Source: Altererythrobacter xiamenensis (GTDB taxonomy: Bacteria > Pseudomonadota > Alphaproteobacteria > Sphingomonadales > Sphingomonadaceae). From it: a stretch of DNA of 64,000 nucleotides. Each line of letters begins with the position of its first letter. The stretch's first letter is position 1. Of this stretch, positions 48,986 to 56,643 are shown in pieces. Below the pieces are notes generated by a model. That model worked only from the letters and a program-made list of their open reading frames with translations, was not told the origin of the DNA and made no database searches. Position numbers and translations under genes: made by a program. The stretch is from NCBI RefSeq assembly GCF_900177715.1, contig NZ_FXWG01000003.1, positions 780,155-844,154 on the forward strand. The letters are read 5' to 3'.

Positions 48986-50113
48986 TCAGACCCGCATCGG
49001 CATGAGGACATAGAGCGACGGACTCTTGTCGCTCTCACGGATCAGCGTCGGCGCGCCAGCATCGGCGAGATGCAGTTCGACCGTGTCGCTATCGATCTGG
49101 CTCAGGATATCCTTTAGGTAATTGGCGTTGAAGCCGATCTCGAGACTGTCCGAACCGTAGTCCGCCGCCACTTCCTCAGTAGCGGTGCCGTTGTCCGGCG
49201 ATGTCACCGAGAGGATGACCTTGTCATTCTCGAGGCCCATCTTGACCGCGCGGGTCTTCTCCGTGGCGATGGTCGCAACGCGGTCGACGCCGGCGTAAAA
49301 ACTCTTGGGGTCGACCTTGAGCAGCTTGTCGTTGCCCGTCGGGATGACGCGGCTGTAATCGGGGAACGTGCCGTCGATCAGCTTGCTGGTGAGCACTACG
49401 CCGCCTTCGCCGCCAAGCGTGAAGCGAATCTTGCTGGCCGAAAGATCGATCTGGACGTTTCCGTCGAGCGATTCCTCGAGCAGCTTGCGCAGTTCGGCCA
49501 CCGCTTTGCGCGGCACGATGACGTCGGGCATGCCCTCGGCGCCTTCGGGGCGCGCAAGAGTGAAACGAGCGAGACGGTGACCGTCGGTCGCTGCGGCTTT
49601 CAGCACCGGCTCGTCATCATCGGTGACGTGGAAGAAGATGCCGTTGAGGTAATAACGGGTTTCTTCGGTCGAGATCGCGAAGCGCGTGCGGTCGATGATC
49701 TCGGCCAGTGTCTTGGCAGGGATTTCGAAGCTCGTCGGAAGGTCGCCTTCGACGATCACGGGGAAATCGTCCTTCGGCAGCGTCGGCAATTTGAACCGGC
49801 TGCGCCCTGCCTTGATTTCCATCCGGTTATCGGCGGTCTCCAGGCTGACCTGGCTTCCCTCGGGGAGCTTGCGCGCGATATCGAAGAGCAGGTGCGCGGA
49901 AACGGTGATCGCGCCCGGGCTTTCGACCGAAGCCGCACTCATGTTCTCGACCACTTGAAGGTCGAGGTCGGTCGCCATGACCTTGAGCGAACCGCCATCG
50001 GAGGCTTCTATCAACACGTTGGAAAGGATCGGAATGGTGTTACGGCGTTCCACCACCGATTGCACGTGAGAAAGACAACGCAGCAGCGTCGCGCGTTCGA
50101 TTGTGGCCTTCAT
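48986..50113 (-). CDS. dnaN: DNA polymerase III beta sliding clamp
   Basis: 375-residue three-domain clamp: MKATIERATLLRCLSHVQSVVERRNTIPILSNVLIEA, then SGTFPDYSRVIP-like KLIDGTFPDYSRVIPTGNDK, and the C-terminal SLYVLMPMRV. The ring tethers the replicative polymerase. No dnaA, recF or gyrB lies nearby, as is common in alphaproteobacteria where dnaN is detached from the origin. The 194-base gap upstream to fabG holds no gene that I can support. Confidence 0.97.
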   Translation of the reverse strand: MKATIERATLLRCLSHVQSVVERRNTIPILSNVLIEASDGGSLKVMATDLDLQVVENMSAASVESPGAITVSAHLLFDIARKLPEGSQVSLETADNRMEIKAGRSRFKLPTLPKDDFPVIVEGDLPTSFEIPAKTLAEIIDRTRFAISTEETRYYLNGIFFHVTDDDEPVLKAAATDGHRLARFTLARPEGAEGMPDVIVPRKAVAELRKLLEESLDGNVQIDLSASKIRFTLGGEGGVVLTSKLIDGTFPDYSRVIPTGNDKLLKVDPKSFYAGVDRVATIATEKTRAVKMGLENDKVILSVTSPDNGTATEEVAADYGSDSLEIGFNANYLKDILSQIDSDTVELHLADAGAPTLIRESDKSPSLYVLMPMRV

Positions 50114-50307
50114 CTCTACCTTCTCATGTCCCAGATGACGCCTCGGGGCCGGAATCGCCCCTTCGCGCCGGATAGTTCGCCATCGACCTTAGCGCGCATG
50201 GCTAGAGCGGCAAGTTCACCGGGGCCAGATTGGCCTTTGTTGAGCGATTCCTTGGGGAAAAAGGAGAAATCCGGGCGACCTGCGCGGCCCAGCGCCCAAC
50301 CCGGCCC

Positions 50308-51069
50308 TTAGCCCAGCATGGCCATCCCGCCGTTCACATGCAGCGTTTCGCCGGTGATGTACCCGGCTTCGCGGCTGGCGAGGAAAGCGACTGCTGCGCC
50401 AATATCGGCCCCCTCGCCCATCCGGCCCATCGGAATGCGCGCATTAAGCGCTTCCTTCTGCGCATCGGGCAATTGGTCGGTCATGGCGGTGCGGATGAAG
50501 CCCGGCGCGACGCAATTGGCGGTAATTCCGCGACTGGCGACCTCCTGCGCGAAGCTCTTGGTCATGCCGGTCAGGCCGGCCTTTGCAGCGGCGTAGTTCA
50601 TCTGACCCGGATTGCCGGTGGCGCCCACGACGCTGGTGATGGTTATGATGCGGCCGAACCGGCCCTTCATCATCGGGCGTGCAGAAGCGCGCATCAGGCG
50701 GAAAGCCGCTTCGAGATTGATGCGGATAACCTCGTCCCACTCCTCGTCCTTCATCCGCATCGCGAGGTTGTCTCGCGTGATACCGGCATTGTTCACGAGG
50801 ATGTCGATTCCGCCCAGCGTGTCGAGCGTTGCCGGAATCAGCTCCTCGACCTGCTCGGTGTTGGAGAGGTTGCAGGTGATTTCGACGTGTTCGCCGTGGT
50901 CGTGCTCGTACTTGTCATTGAGTTCGTCACGAAAGGCACGAAGCTTGGCCGCATTGGATCCAGAGATCGCGAGGCGCGCGCCCTGCGCGGCAAGCGCACG
51001 GCAGATGGACGAGCCGATCCCGCCGCTGGCACCAGTGACGAGGGCGTTCATTCCGTCGAGGCTGAACAT
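50308..51069 (-). CDS. fabG: 3-oxoacyl-[acyl-carrier-protein] reductase
   Basis: 253-residue FabG. Cofactor motif LVTGASGGIGSSICRAL, NNAGITRDNLAMRMKDEEW, catalytic Ser in ITSVVGATGNPGQMNYAAAKAGL with Tyr and Lys in YAAAK, PGFIRTAMTDQLPD and the tail YITGETLHVNGGMAMLG. It reduces beta-ketoacyl-ACP in fatty acid elongation. The start ATG overlaps the fabD stop by one base (TAATG), so the two are coupled. Confidence 0.96.
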   Translation of the reverse strand: MFSLDGMNALVTGASGGIGSSICRALAAQGARLAISGSNAAKLRAFRDELNDKYEHDHGEHVEITCNLSNTEQVEELIPATLDTLGGIDILVNNAGITRDNLAMRMKDEEWDEVIRINLEAAFRLMRASARPMMKGRFGRIITITSVVGATGNPGQMNYAAAKAGLTGMTKSFAQEVASRGITANCVAPGFIRTAMTDQLPDAQKEALNARIPMGRMGEGADIGAAVAFLASREAGYITGETLHVNGGMAMLG

Positions 51070-52007
51070 TACGCGATCTCCTTCGCAAAACCTTCGAGGT
51101 CTTCCATGGTGATGAGGCTGGTGGTCGCAGCCTCCTTGTCGATCCTGCCGATCATCGGGCAGAGCACCTTGCCGCCCAGTTCGACGAACTGTTCTATACC
51201 ATCGGCGCGCATCGCCAGAACGCTTTCGCGCCAGCGCACGCGGCCCGTCACCTGCTCGACCAGCAAGCGCTGCTCTTCGGCGGGATCAGCGACCTTGGCG
51301 GCGGTAACATTGGCATAGACCGGGAGCGCGAGCGCGCTTGGCGATGTCGCGGCCAAGGCCTCTTCCATCCGGTCGGCGGCGGGCTGCATCAGCGAGCAGT
51401 GAAACGGAGCGGATACAGGCAGCAGTATGCCGCGCTTGATCCCATGCTCCTTGGCCAGCTCGATTGCACGTTCGATCGCGCCCTTATGGCCGGAAATGAC
51501 CACCTGCGTCGGATCATTGTCATTGGCGACTTCGCAAACTTCGCCCTGCGCGGCGGCTTCGGCGAGCGCCTGCGCCTTTTCGATATCCGCGCCGAGCAGA
51601 GCCGCCATCGCGCCCTCACCCACGGGAACGGCTGCCTGCATCGCCTGTCCGCGGAGCTTGAGCAGCCGAGCCGTATCCGCGAGCGAAAACGCGCCGACCG
51701 CACACAGTGCCGAGTACTCGCCAAGCGAGTGACCGGCGAGGCAGGCGCCCTTGTCCGCCAGCGAGATCCCGAAATCCTTCTCCAGCACGCGCAAGGTGGC
51801 GATGGCATTGGCCATGATCGCCGGCTGTGCATTCTCGGTCAGCGTCAGCTGGTCTTCTGGGCCGTCACGCATGATGCCCGAGAGCTTCTGCGACAGTGCT
51901 TCGTCGACTTCCTCGAACACCTCGCGGGCGGTCGCGCTTGCATCTGCCAGTTCGGCACCCATGCCGACCTTCTGGCTGCCCTGCCCCGGAAAAACGAAAG
52001 CTCTCAT
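51069..52007 (-). CDS. fabD: malonyl-CoA:ACP transacylase
   Basis: 312-residue FabD. FVFPGQGSQKVGMGAELADAS, the active serine in LAGHSLGEYSALCAVGAF, Arg in LLKLRGQAMQAAVPVGEGAMAALLG, His in SAPFHCSLMQPAADRM and YANVTAAKV. It loads malonate on ACP. A long hairpin is centred about 60 bases upstream of the ATG. Operon with fabG; acpP and fabF are not in the window. Confidence 0.96.
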   Translation of the reverse strand: MRAFVFPGQGSQKVGMGAELADASATAREVFEEVDEALSQKLSGIMRDGPEDQLTLTENAQPAIMANAIATLRVLEKDFGISLADKGACLAGHSLGEYSALCAVGAFSLADTARLLKLRGQAMQAAVPVGEGAMAALLGADIEKAQALAEAAAQGEVCEVANDNDPTQVVISGHKGAIERAIELAKEHGIKRGILLPVSAPFHCSLMQPAADRMEEALAATSPSALALPVYANVTAAKVADPAEEQRLLVEQVTGRVRWRESVLAMRADGIEQFVELGGKVLCPMIGRIDKEAATTSLITMEDLEGFAKEIA

Positions 52008-52032
52008 GTTAATTCCTATTTAATTGGCCTTG

Positions 52033-52108
52033 CCACCCGCGCCCTCCACCCTTCCGCCCGGATGATGTCCCGGTAGGATCCGGGCGGAAGGGTGGAGGGA
52101 GCGGGTGG
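52033..52108. repeat. 31-bp near-perfect inverted repeat upstream of fabD
   Basis: Arms 52033-52063 and 52078-52108 are complementary over 31 bases with one mismatch (52041 against 52100), separated by a 14-base loop (52064-52077). The arms are very GC rich and purine/pyrimidine biased (CCCTCCACCCTTCCGCCCGG in the left arm). It lies between the end of ldcA (52138) and fabD. Neither side has a T-run, so it is not a simple intrinsic terminator. It could still end the ldcA transcript, protect an RNA end or act in the fabD leader. Confidence 0.9.
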
Positions 52109-52137
52109 ACCTGCTCCCAGATCAATCACAGCCGCGG

Positions 52138-52968
52138 TTAGCCAGCGGTCGAGGGACTCGCAAGGCCGAAGGGCACGATCCTGTTGGCAGCGGTATGGCC
52201 GATCTCCGCCCGGCCGAGATACGGTATACCGGCGCGATTACACCAGAACTTCGCGATATCCTCAGCCTCCTGACCGAATTCGACATAGTTCTCGGGGACG
52301 TCGGTGACCTGACCCAGCCGCAAACCAGCGAGGCGGGGCAAGGTGTTGGCCAGGTGAAAAAACAGTCGGTCGACCGAGTAGAGGTGCTCGCTGACTTCTT
52401 CCACCATTACCACGTGTCCGGTGAGGTCGGGCATCATCGGCGTGTTCGTCAGCATGGCGAGCGTGATGAGGTTGAAAGCGACCGCCGGTGTCTTCCCATC
52501 GAGGCTTGGCTCCAACCCGCTGCCATCGCCGCTGAACCATTTGAGCACGCGACGCACCGCCTCGCGGCCGCGTTCGCTCCGCGCGCTGACCGGCATGGAG
52601 CCATGCACCGGCTGGCCGATATTGTAGCGGTAGAGCGCGGCGAGCAGATAGCCCATATCGGAGAAACCGACATAGGTCTTGGAGCGCGCCGCCCCATTCA
52701 TTCGGGTCACCGCCGCTTCCGCAATGCGATTCGACCCGTAGCCCCCCTTGGCGAACCAGACGGCGTCATATTCGGGATCGTTGGCAAGCTCGACCAGCGC
52801 CTCCAACCGTTCAAGATCGGTCCCTGCGAAATGCCCGGCGCTTTTGAAACACTGTTCGTGGAAATAGATCGAGTGTTCGGGAAACTCTTGCGCGACGAGC
52901 GCCTCGGCAGCCTCGGCATGATCGCGGGTGATGGGCGTTGCGGGGGCGCAGACGGCAATTCGTGTCAT
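52138..52968 (-). CDS. ldcA: LD-carboxypeptidase (S66 family)
   Basis: 276-residue muramoyl-tetrapeptide carboxypeptidase. The nucleophile motif is VGFSDMGYLLAAL, with the KGGYGSNRI region before it, the acidic residue in HVVMVEEVSEHLYSVDR and the histidine in GRAEIGHTA. It removes the terminal D-Ala from recycled murein tetrapeptides in the cytoplasm. I chose the ATG at 52968 (MTRIAVCAPATPI), which is the family N-terminus; the frame runs 11 codons further. Divergent, with 53 bases between starts, from the Mur-ligase gene, suggesting joint function. Confidence 0.93.
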   Translation of the reverse strand: MTRIAVCAPATPITRDHAEAAEALVAQEFPEHSIYFHEQCFKSAGHFAGTDLERLEALVELANDPEYDAVWFAKGGYGSNRIAEAAVTRMNGAARSKTYVGFSDMGYLLAALYRYNIGQPVHGSMPVSARSERGREAVRRVLKWFSGDGSGLEPSLDGKTPAVAFNLITLAMLTNTPMMPDLTGHVVMVEEVSEHLYSVDRLFFHLANTLPRLAGLRLGQVTDVPENYVEFGQEAEDIAKFWCNRAGIPYLGRAEIGHTAANRIVPFGLASPSTAG

Positions 52969-53021
52969 ACCGGCATCCTGCCCGCTTGTGTTGCCTCGCA
53001 CAACTCAATACCGGTCCGCGC

Positions 53022-54458
53022 ATGAGTGAATTCCCCACCTATGACGAACTTCTGGCCCGCCCCTTCTTCTTCTGCGGCATCGGCGGTTCTGGTATGTTGC
53101 CGCTGGCGCAGATCCTCAAAGGCCGCGGCGTGGACGTCGCCGGATCGGACCGCAGTTTCGACCAGGGCCGCACGCCGGAGAAGTTCGCCGCGCTCGAGCG
53201 GCAGGGCTACGAACTGCATCCGCAGGACGGGAGCGGCATCACGGCGAAGGATCAGGTGCTGGTCGCCTCTGCCGCGGTCGAGGACACGGTGCCCGAGATG
53301 GTTCGTGCGAAGGAGCTGGGCAATCTCAAGCTGACGCGCGCCGAGCTCAATTCGATCCTGTTCAACACCAGCGGCGCAGGCATCGCGGTGGCCGGGACGA
53401 GCGGCAAGTCGACCGTCACCGCCATGCTCGGCTGGATAATGCAATATGCCGGGCGAGAGCCGACCATCATGAACGGCGCGGTGATGAAGAACTTCGTCAG
53501 CGAGGATCGCCCCTATGCCAGCGCGGTCGTCGGCGGGCGCAGCATCTATGTCAGCGAAGTCGATGAAAGCGACGGCTCGATCGCGCTCTATCGCCCGGCG
53601 GTCGGCGTGCTCCTGAACGTCAGCCTCGATCACAAGAGCATGGAAGAACTGCGCCAGCTGTTCGGCGATTATCTCGAGCGCAGCCGGATTGCAGCGATCA
53701 ATGCCGACGATGCAGAAGCGCTCGCCCTGCTCCCCCGCGCGAAAGAGGTCGTGACCTTCGGGATCGAGCAGGACAAGGCGCAGATCGGGATCGTGCCTGG
53801 CAGCATTGCCGACGGTCCGGTGCGTCAGGCCGCGACGGTCATCGACCGGCACGATGACAGCGAACATGCGCTGGTGCTCGGCATGCCCGGATGGCACAAT
53901 CTTTCAAACGCGCTCGCCGCGATTGCGGGTGCCGCTTGCGCCGGTGTGCCGGTGGCGCTTGCGGTCGAGGCTTTGGGCAGTTTTGCCGGACTTGCGCGGC
54001 GGTTCGACGTGATCGGCGCTTCGCCCAGCGGCGTGACGGTGATCGACGATTTCGGTCACAATCCGGAAAAATGCGCCGCGACGCTCCGCACGGTCAAAAG
54101 CTCGCCCGGCCGCGTCATCGCCTTCTTCCAGCCGCATGGTTACGGCCCGCTGCGGCAGATGGGCGCGGAACTCGCCGAGACTTTCGCACGCGAGCTCGAT
54201 GCGGACGATATCACCATCATGTGCGACCCGGTCTATTTCGGCGGGACGGTCGACCGGAGCGAAGGCACCGAGCGGATTATCGCCATGATCGAGGAGCACG
54301 GCGGTAAGGCGGAACACGTCCCCTCCCGCGAGGATTGCGGCACGCGGATGGTCGAACTCGCGCAGCCGGGAGACCGGATCGTCATCATGGGCGCACGCGA
54401 CGACACGCTCACCACCTTCGCAAAATCGATATTGGAGCAAATCTCCGCACGCCGCTAA
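53022..54458 (+). CDS. Mur ligase family protein, MurC/Mpl-like
   Basis: 478 residues. N-terminal FFFCGIGGSGMLPLAQILKGRGVDVAGSD, P-loop GIAVAGTSGKSTVTAMLG, YVSEVDESDGSI, LLNVSLDHKSME, and the C-terminal domain with VIDDFGHNPEKC and FFQPHGYGPLRQ. Two of these differ from MurC (DDYxHHP, PHRYTR), which argues against the essential MurC role. The divergent ldcA makes Mpl, the ligase that reattaches recycled tripeptide to UDP-MurNAc, the best guess. ATG at 53022. The acyl-CoA ligase gene follows after 10 bases. Confidence 0.85.
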   Translation: MSEFPTYDELLARPFFFCGIGGSGMLPLAQILKGRGVDVAGSDRSFDQGRTPEKFAALERQGYELHPQDGSGITAKDQVLVASAAVEDTVPEMVRAKELGNLKLTRAELNSILFNTSGAGIAVAGTSGKSTVTAMLGWIMQYAGREPTIMNGAVMKNFVSEDRPYASAVVGGRSIYVSEVDESDGSIALYRPAVGVLLNVSLDHKSMEELRQLFGDYLERSRIAAINADDAEALALLPRAKEVVTFGIEQDKAQIGIVPGSIADGPVRQAATVIDRHDDSEHALVLGMPGWHNLSNALAAIAGAACAGVPVALAVEALGSFAGLARRFDVIGASPSGVTVIDDFGHNPEKCAATLRTVKSSPGRVIAFFQPHGYGPLRQMGAELAETFARELDADDITIMCDPVYFGGTVDRSEGTERIIAMIEEHGGKAEHVPSREDCGTRMVELAQPGDRIVIMGARDDTLTTFAKSILEQISARR

Positions 54459-54468
54459 GCCTGCTTGC

Positions 54469-55995
54469 ATGCACCCACGCGATTTCTCCCTCGACACCAT
54501 GCTTCGCGCCAATGCGCTGCGCCTGGCGGACCGTGAAGCAAGCCTGGATGGCACTCAGCGACTCACCTGGAGCGAACTTGATCAACGCGTCGAGAACCTC
54601 GCGCGCTGGCTGCTGGCGAAGGGCATCGGCCCGGGCGACCGTGTTGCGCTGCTGCTCACCGATGGCGCGCCATTCGTTACCGCCCTGCTCGCCTGCGGAC
54701 GGATCGGCGCGATCGCGGTGCTGCTCAACTGGCGGCTCGCGCCTGCAGAGATCGCGTGGATCATGGGCAACGCCGAGCCGAGCCTGACCTTCGCCAATCC
54801 GCGCTTCGAACACTTGCTTGCCGAAGGCGAGGCAGGCGAAGTGATACTGGTGGACGAGAAGCACGATCCGCAGGGCGCATTCGAGAGCATCGTCAACACC
54901 GATCAGCCTCAGCAGATCGCACCTACCCTCGCCCCCGACCGCCCGCTCTACATGATGTACACCAGCGGCACGACCGGACGGCCGAAGGGCTGCCTGCAGG
55001 CGGGCAGCGCGGTCGCGACAGCGGCGCTGGGCATGTGCACGCGGCGCGGCTGGACGCATGAGGAGCGGCTGCTCTCGGTCAATCCGCTTTTCCATGTCGT
55101 CGGCATGCAGCAGGTTGCGGCGATGATTGCTTGCGGGGGCACATTGGTTTTCGCACAGCGTGACGACGACCCGGCGGCCATGCTCGACCTGCTCCATGCC
55201 GAGCAATGCACCACCACCAGCGCCTTCCCGCAGATCCTGATGCCCTGGCGCGAGCACGAGCCTGTTCGTGACGGCCAGATGCCGCTCACCAACTACACAG
55301 GCGGTGCGGGGCCGGGTTTCGACAAGCTATACACGTTTATCGAGAGCGAGTGGGACGCACGCGTCGTCGGCGGTTACGGTCAGACCGAGATCTGCGGCTT
55401 CGCTACCGCAATCGACTATGCCGATATGCGCGAGCATCCGCGCTCGATCGGCTGGGCCATGCCGCATGTGGAGTTCGCTATCCTCGATCCTGACGGCAAC
55501 GTCCTGCCCCCTGGCGAAGAGGGCGAAATCTGCATGCGCGGGCCGACTGTCATGCTCGGCTACTGGCGCAACGAGGACGCGACCGAAGCGGCGCTCGGCC
55601 ACGGCTGGCTGCGCAGCGGGGATCTTGGGACGATGGACGAAAAGGGCCTCGTCTACCTGCTCGGCCGTTCGAAAGAGCTGATCAAGACCGGCGGCGAAAA
55701 CGTCTATCCCGCAGAGGTGGATGCGGTCTTCGCCGCCATGCCCGAAGTTGCCGACGCGGGCTGCTGCGGCGTGCCGGACAAGCAATGGGGCGAGGCGGTA
55801 AAGGCCTTCGTCGTGCTAAAACCGGGCGAAACATTGACCCGCGAGGAGATCACCGCTCGTTTCAAGGGCCAGATCGCGGGATACAAGCGCCCTCGCTATA
55901 TCGAGTTCGTCGACCAATTACCGCGCGACATGCTCGGGAAATTGCAGAGAATGGAACTGGCACAACGCCCGGTCACGGAAGACCAGGCGGCCTAG
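54469..55995 (+). CDS. AMP-forming acyl-CoA synthetase
   Basis: 508-residue ANL-family ligase. MMYTSGTTGRPKGCLQA (P-loop like A3), GGYGQTEICGFA (A5), WLRSGDLGTMDEKGLVYLLGRSKELIKTGGENVYPAEVD (A7-A8) and the catalytic lysine in PRDMLGKLQRMEL (A10). It activates a carboxylic acid to the acyl-CoA through an acyl-adenylate. The chain length or aromatic specificity cannot be read here. It follows the Mur ligase gene by 10 bases and may be co-transcribed, although the functions look unrelated. Confidence 0.92.
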   Translation: MHPRDFSLDTMLRANALRLADREASLDGTQRLTWSELDQRVENLARWLLAKGIGPGDRVALLLTDGAPFVTALLACGRIGAIAVLLNWRLAPAEIAWIMGNAEPSLTFANPRFEHLLAEGEAGEVILVDEKHDPQGAFESIVNTDQPQQIAPTLAPDRPLYMMYTSGTTGRPKGCLQAGSAVATAALGMCTRRGWTHEERLLSVNPLFHVVGMQQVAAMIACGGTLVFAQRDDDPAAMLDLLHAEQCTTTSAFPQILMPWREHEPVRDGQMPLTNYTGGAGPGFDKLYTFIESEWDARVVGGYGQTEICGFATAIDYADMREHPRSIGWAMPHVEFAILDPDGNVLPPGEEGEICMRGPTVMLGYWRNEDATEAALGHGWLRSGDLGTMDEKGLVYLLGRSKELIKTGGENVYPAEVDAVFAAMPEVADAGCCGVPDKQWGEAVKAFVVLKPGETLTREEITARFKGQIAGYKRPRYIEFVDQLPRDMLGKLQRMELAQRPVTEDQAA

Positions 55996-56077
55996 TTTGA
56001 TACTTGCGGGATTATGAAGCGATGCCGCTTTGCCCGGAGAAGAGCGGACCGATCGCTAACGAGCCGAATGAGGACGT

Positions 56078-56593
56078 TCAGCCAGTGAAGTCTCCATTGA
56101 CAGCCATCAGACTTAATAGTGAAACTGCCGTGCGCCGCGCGTCCGGCCATGACACGCTGGCAAGCGTCGCCGGACCCGCTTCAACGAGCCTCGCTTGATC
56201 CACGGTCTTCTTAAGTTTTTCGCCGAGAGCCCTTGCAAGGTGGAGTTCGTTATCGAAGAGCCAAGAACCGCGTCCCTGCATTGGATCGTCGTAAAGTTCG
56301 AGGTCGTTGAGGATTGTGTCGAGGCTCAAGCCAATCCCGTCCGGATTGGGCGTGTCCGACGCGATGACTTCTAGCGACCGAAAGAGGTCGCGTCGGTCTT
56401 CATTCCACCACTTATCGGCAAGACTTCTCATTTCTTTGGCGATGCGCTGCTTGAACAAGTCGCGCAATACACAATGTCCGCTTTCCACCCAGCTTTTGAC
56501 CACTTCAATCGGTTGGCACTCCGTTACAAGCGGACGAAGTGGCGGGAGGTGACCGCCAAGCATCAAGCGGACTAGCATTCGGCCAAGGGTCAT
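56078..56593 (-). CDS. hypothetical protein, low GC
   Basis: 171 residues, unrecognised: MTLGRMLVRLMLGGHLPPLRPLVTECQPIEVV.. then a mostly helical, charged sequence (RIAKEMRSLADKWWNEDRRDLFRSLEVIASD). No signal peptide or clear membrane segment. Base composition is well below that of the neighbouring genes and its ribosome binding site is weak, so it may be a transferred gene or an inaccurate call. An upstream start at 56638 is possible. It is divergent from the tricorn-like gene, with only 50 bases between the starts. Confidence 0.5.
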   Translation of the reverse strand: MTLGRMLVRLMLGGHLPPLRPLVTECQPIEVVKSWVESGHCVLRDLFKQRIAKEMRSLADKWWNEDRRDLFRSLEVIASDTPNPDGIGLSLDTILNDLELYDDPMQGRGSWLFDNELHLARALGEKLKKTVDQARLVEAGPATLASVSWPDARRTAVSLLSLMAVNGDFTG

Positions 56594-56643
56594 GGCATTC
56601 GTTTCCGTGGGACAGTTGGGTTCAATTGGGGGGAACACATCTC

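Noticed and set aside
52965..53897. 310-codon minus-strand frame opposite the Mur ligase gene
   Set aside because: The sense strand carries a P-loop and Mur ligase motifs and the ldcA start lies at its right edge; it is a shadow.
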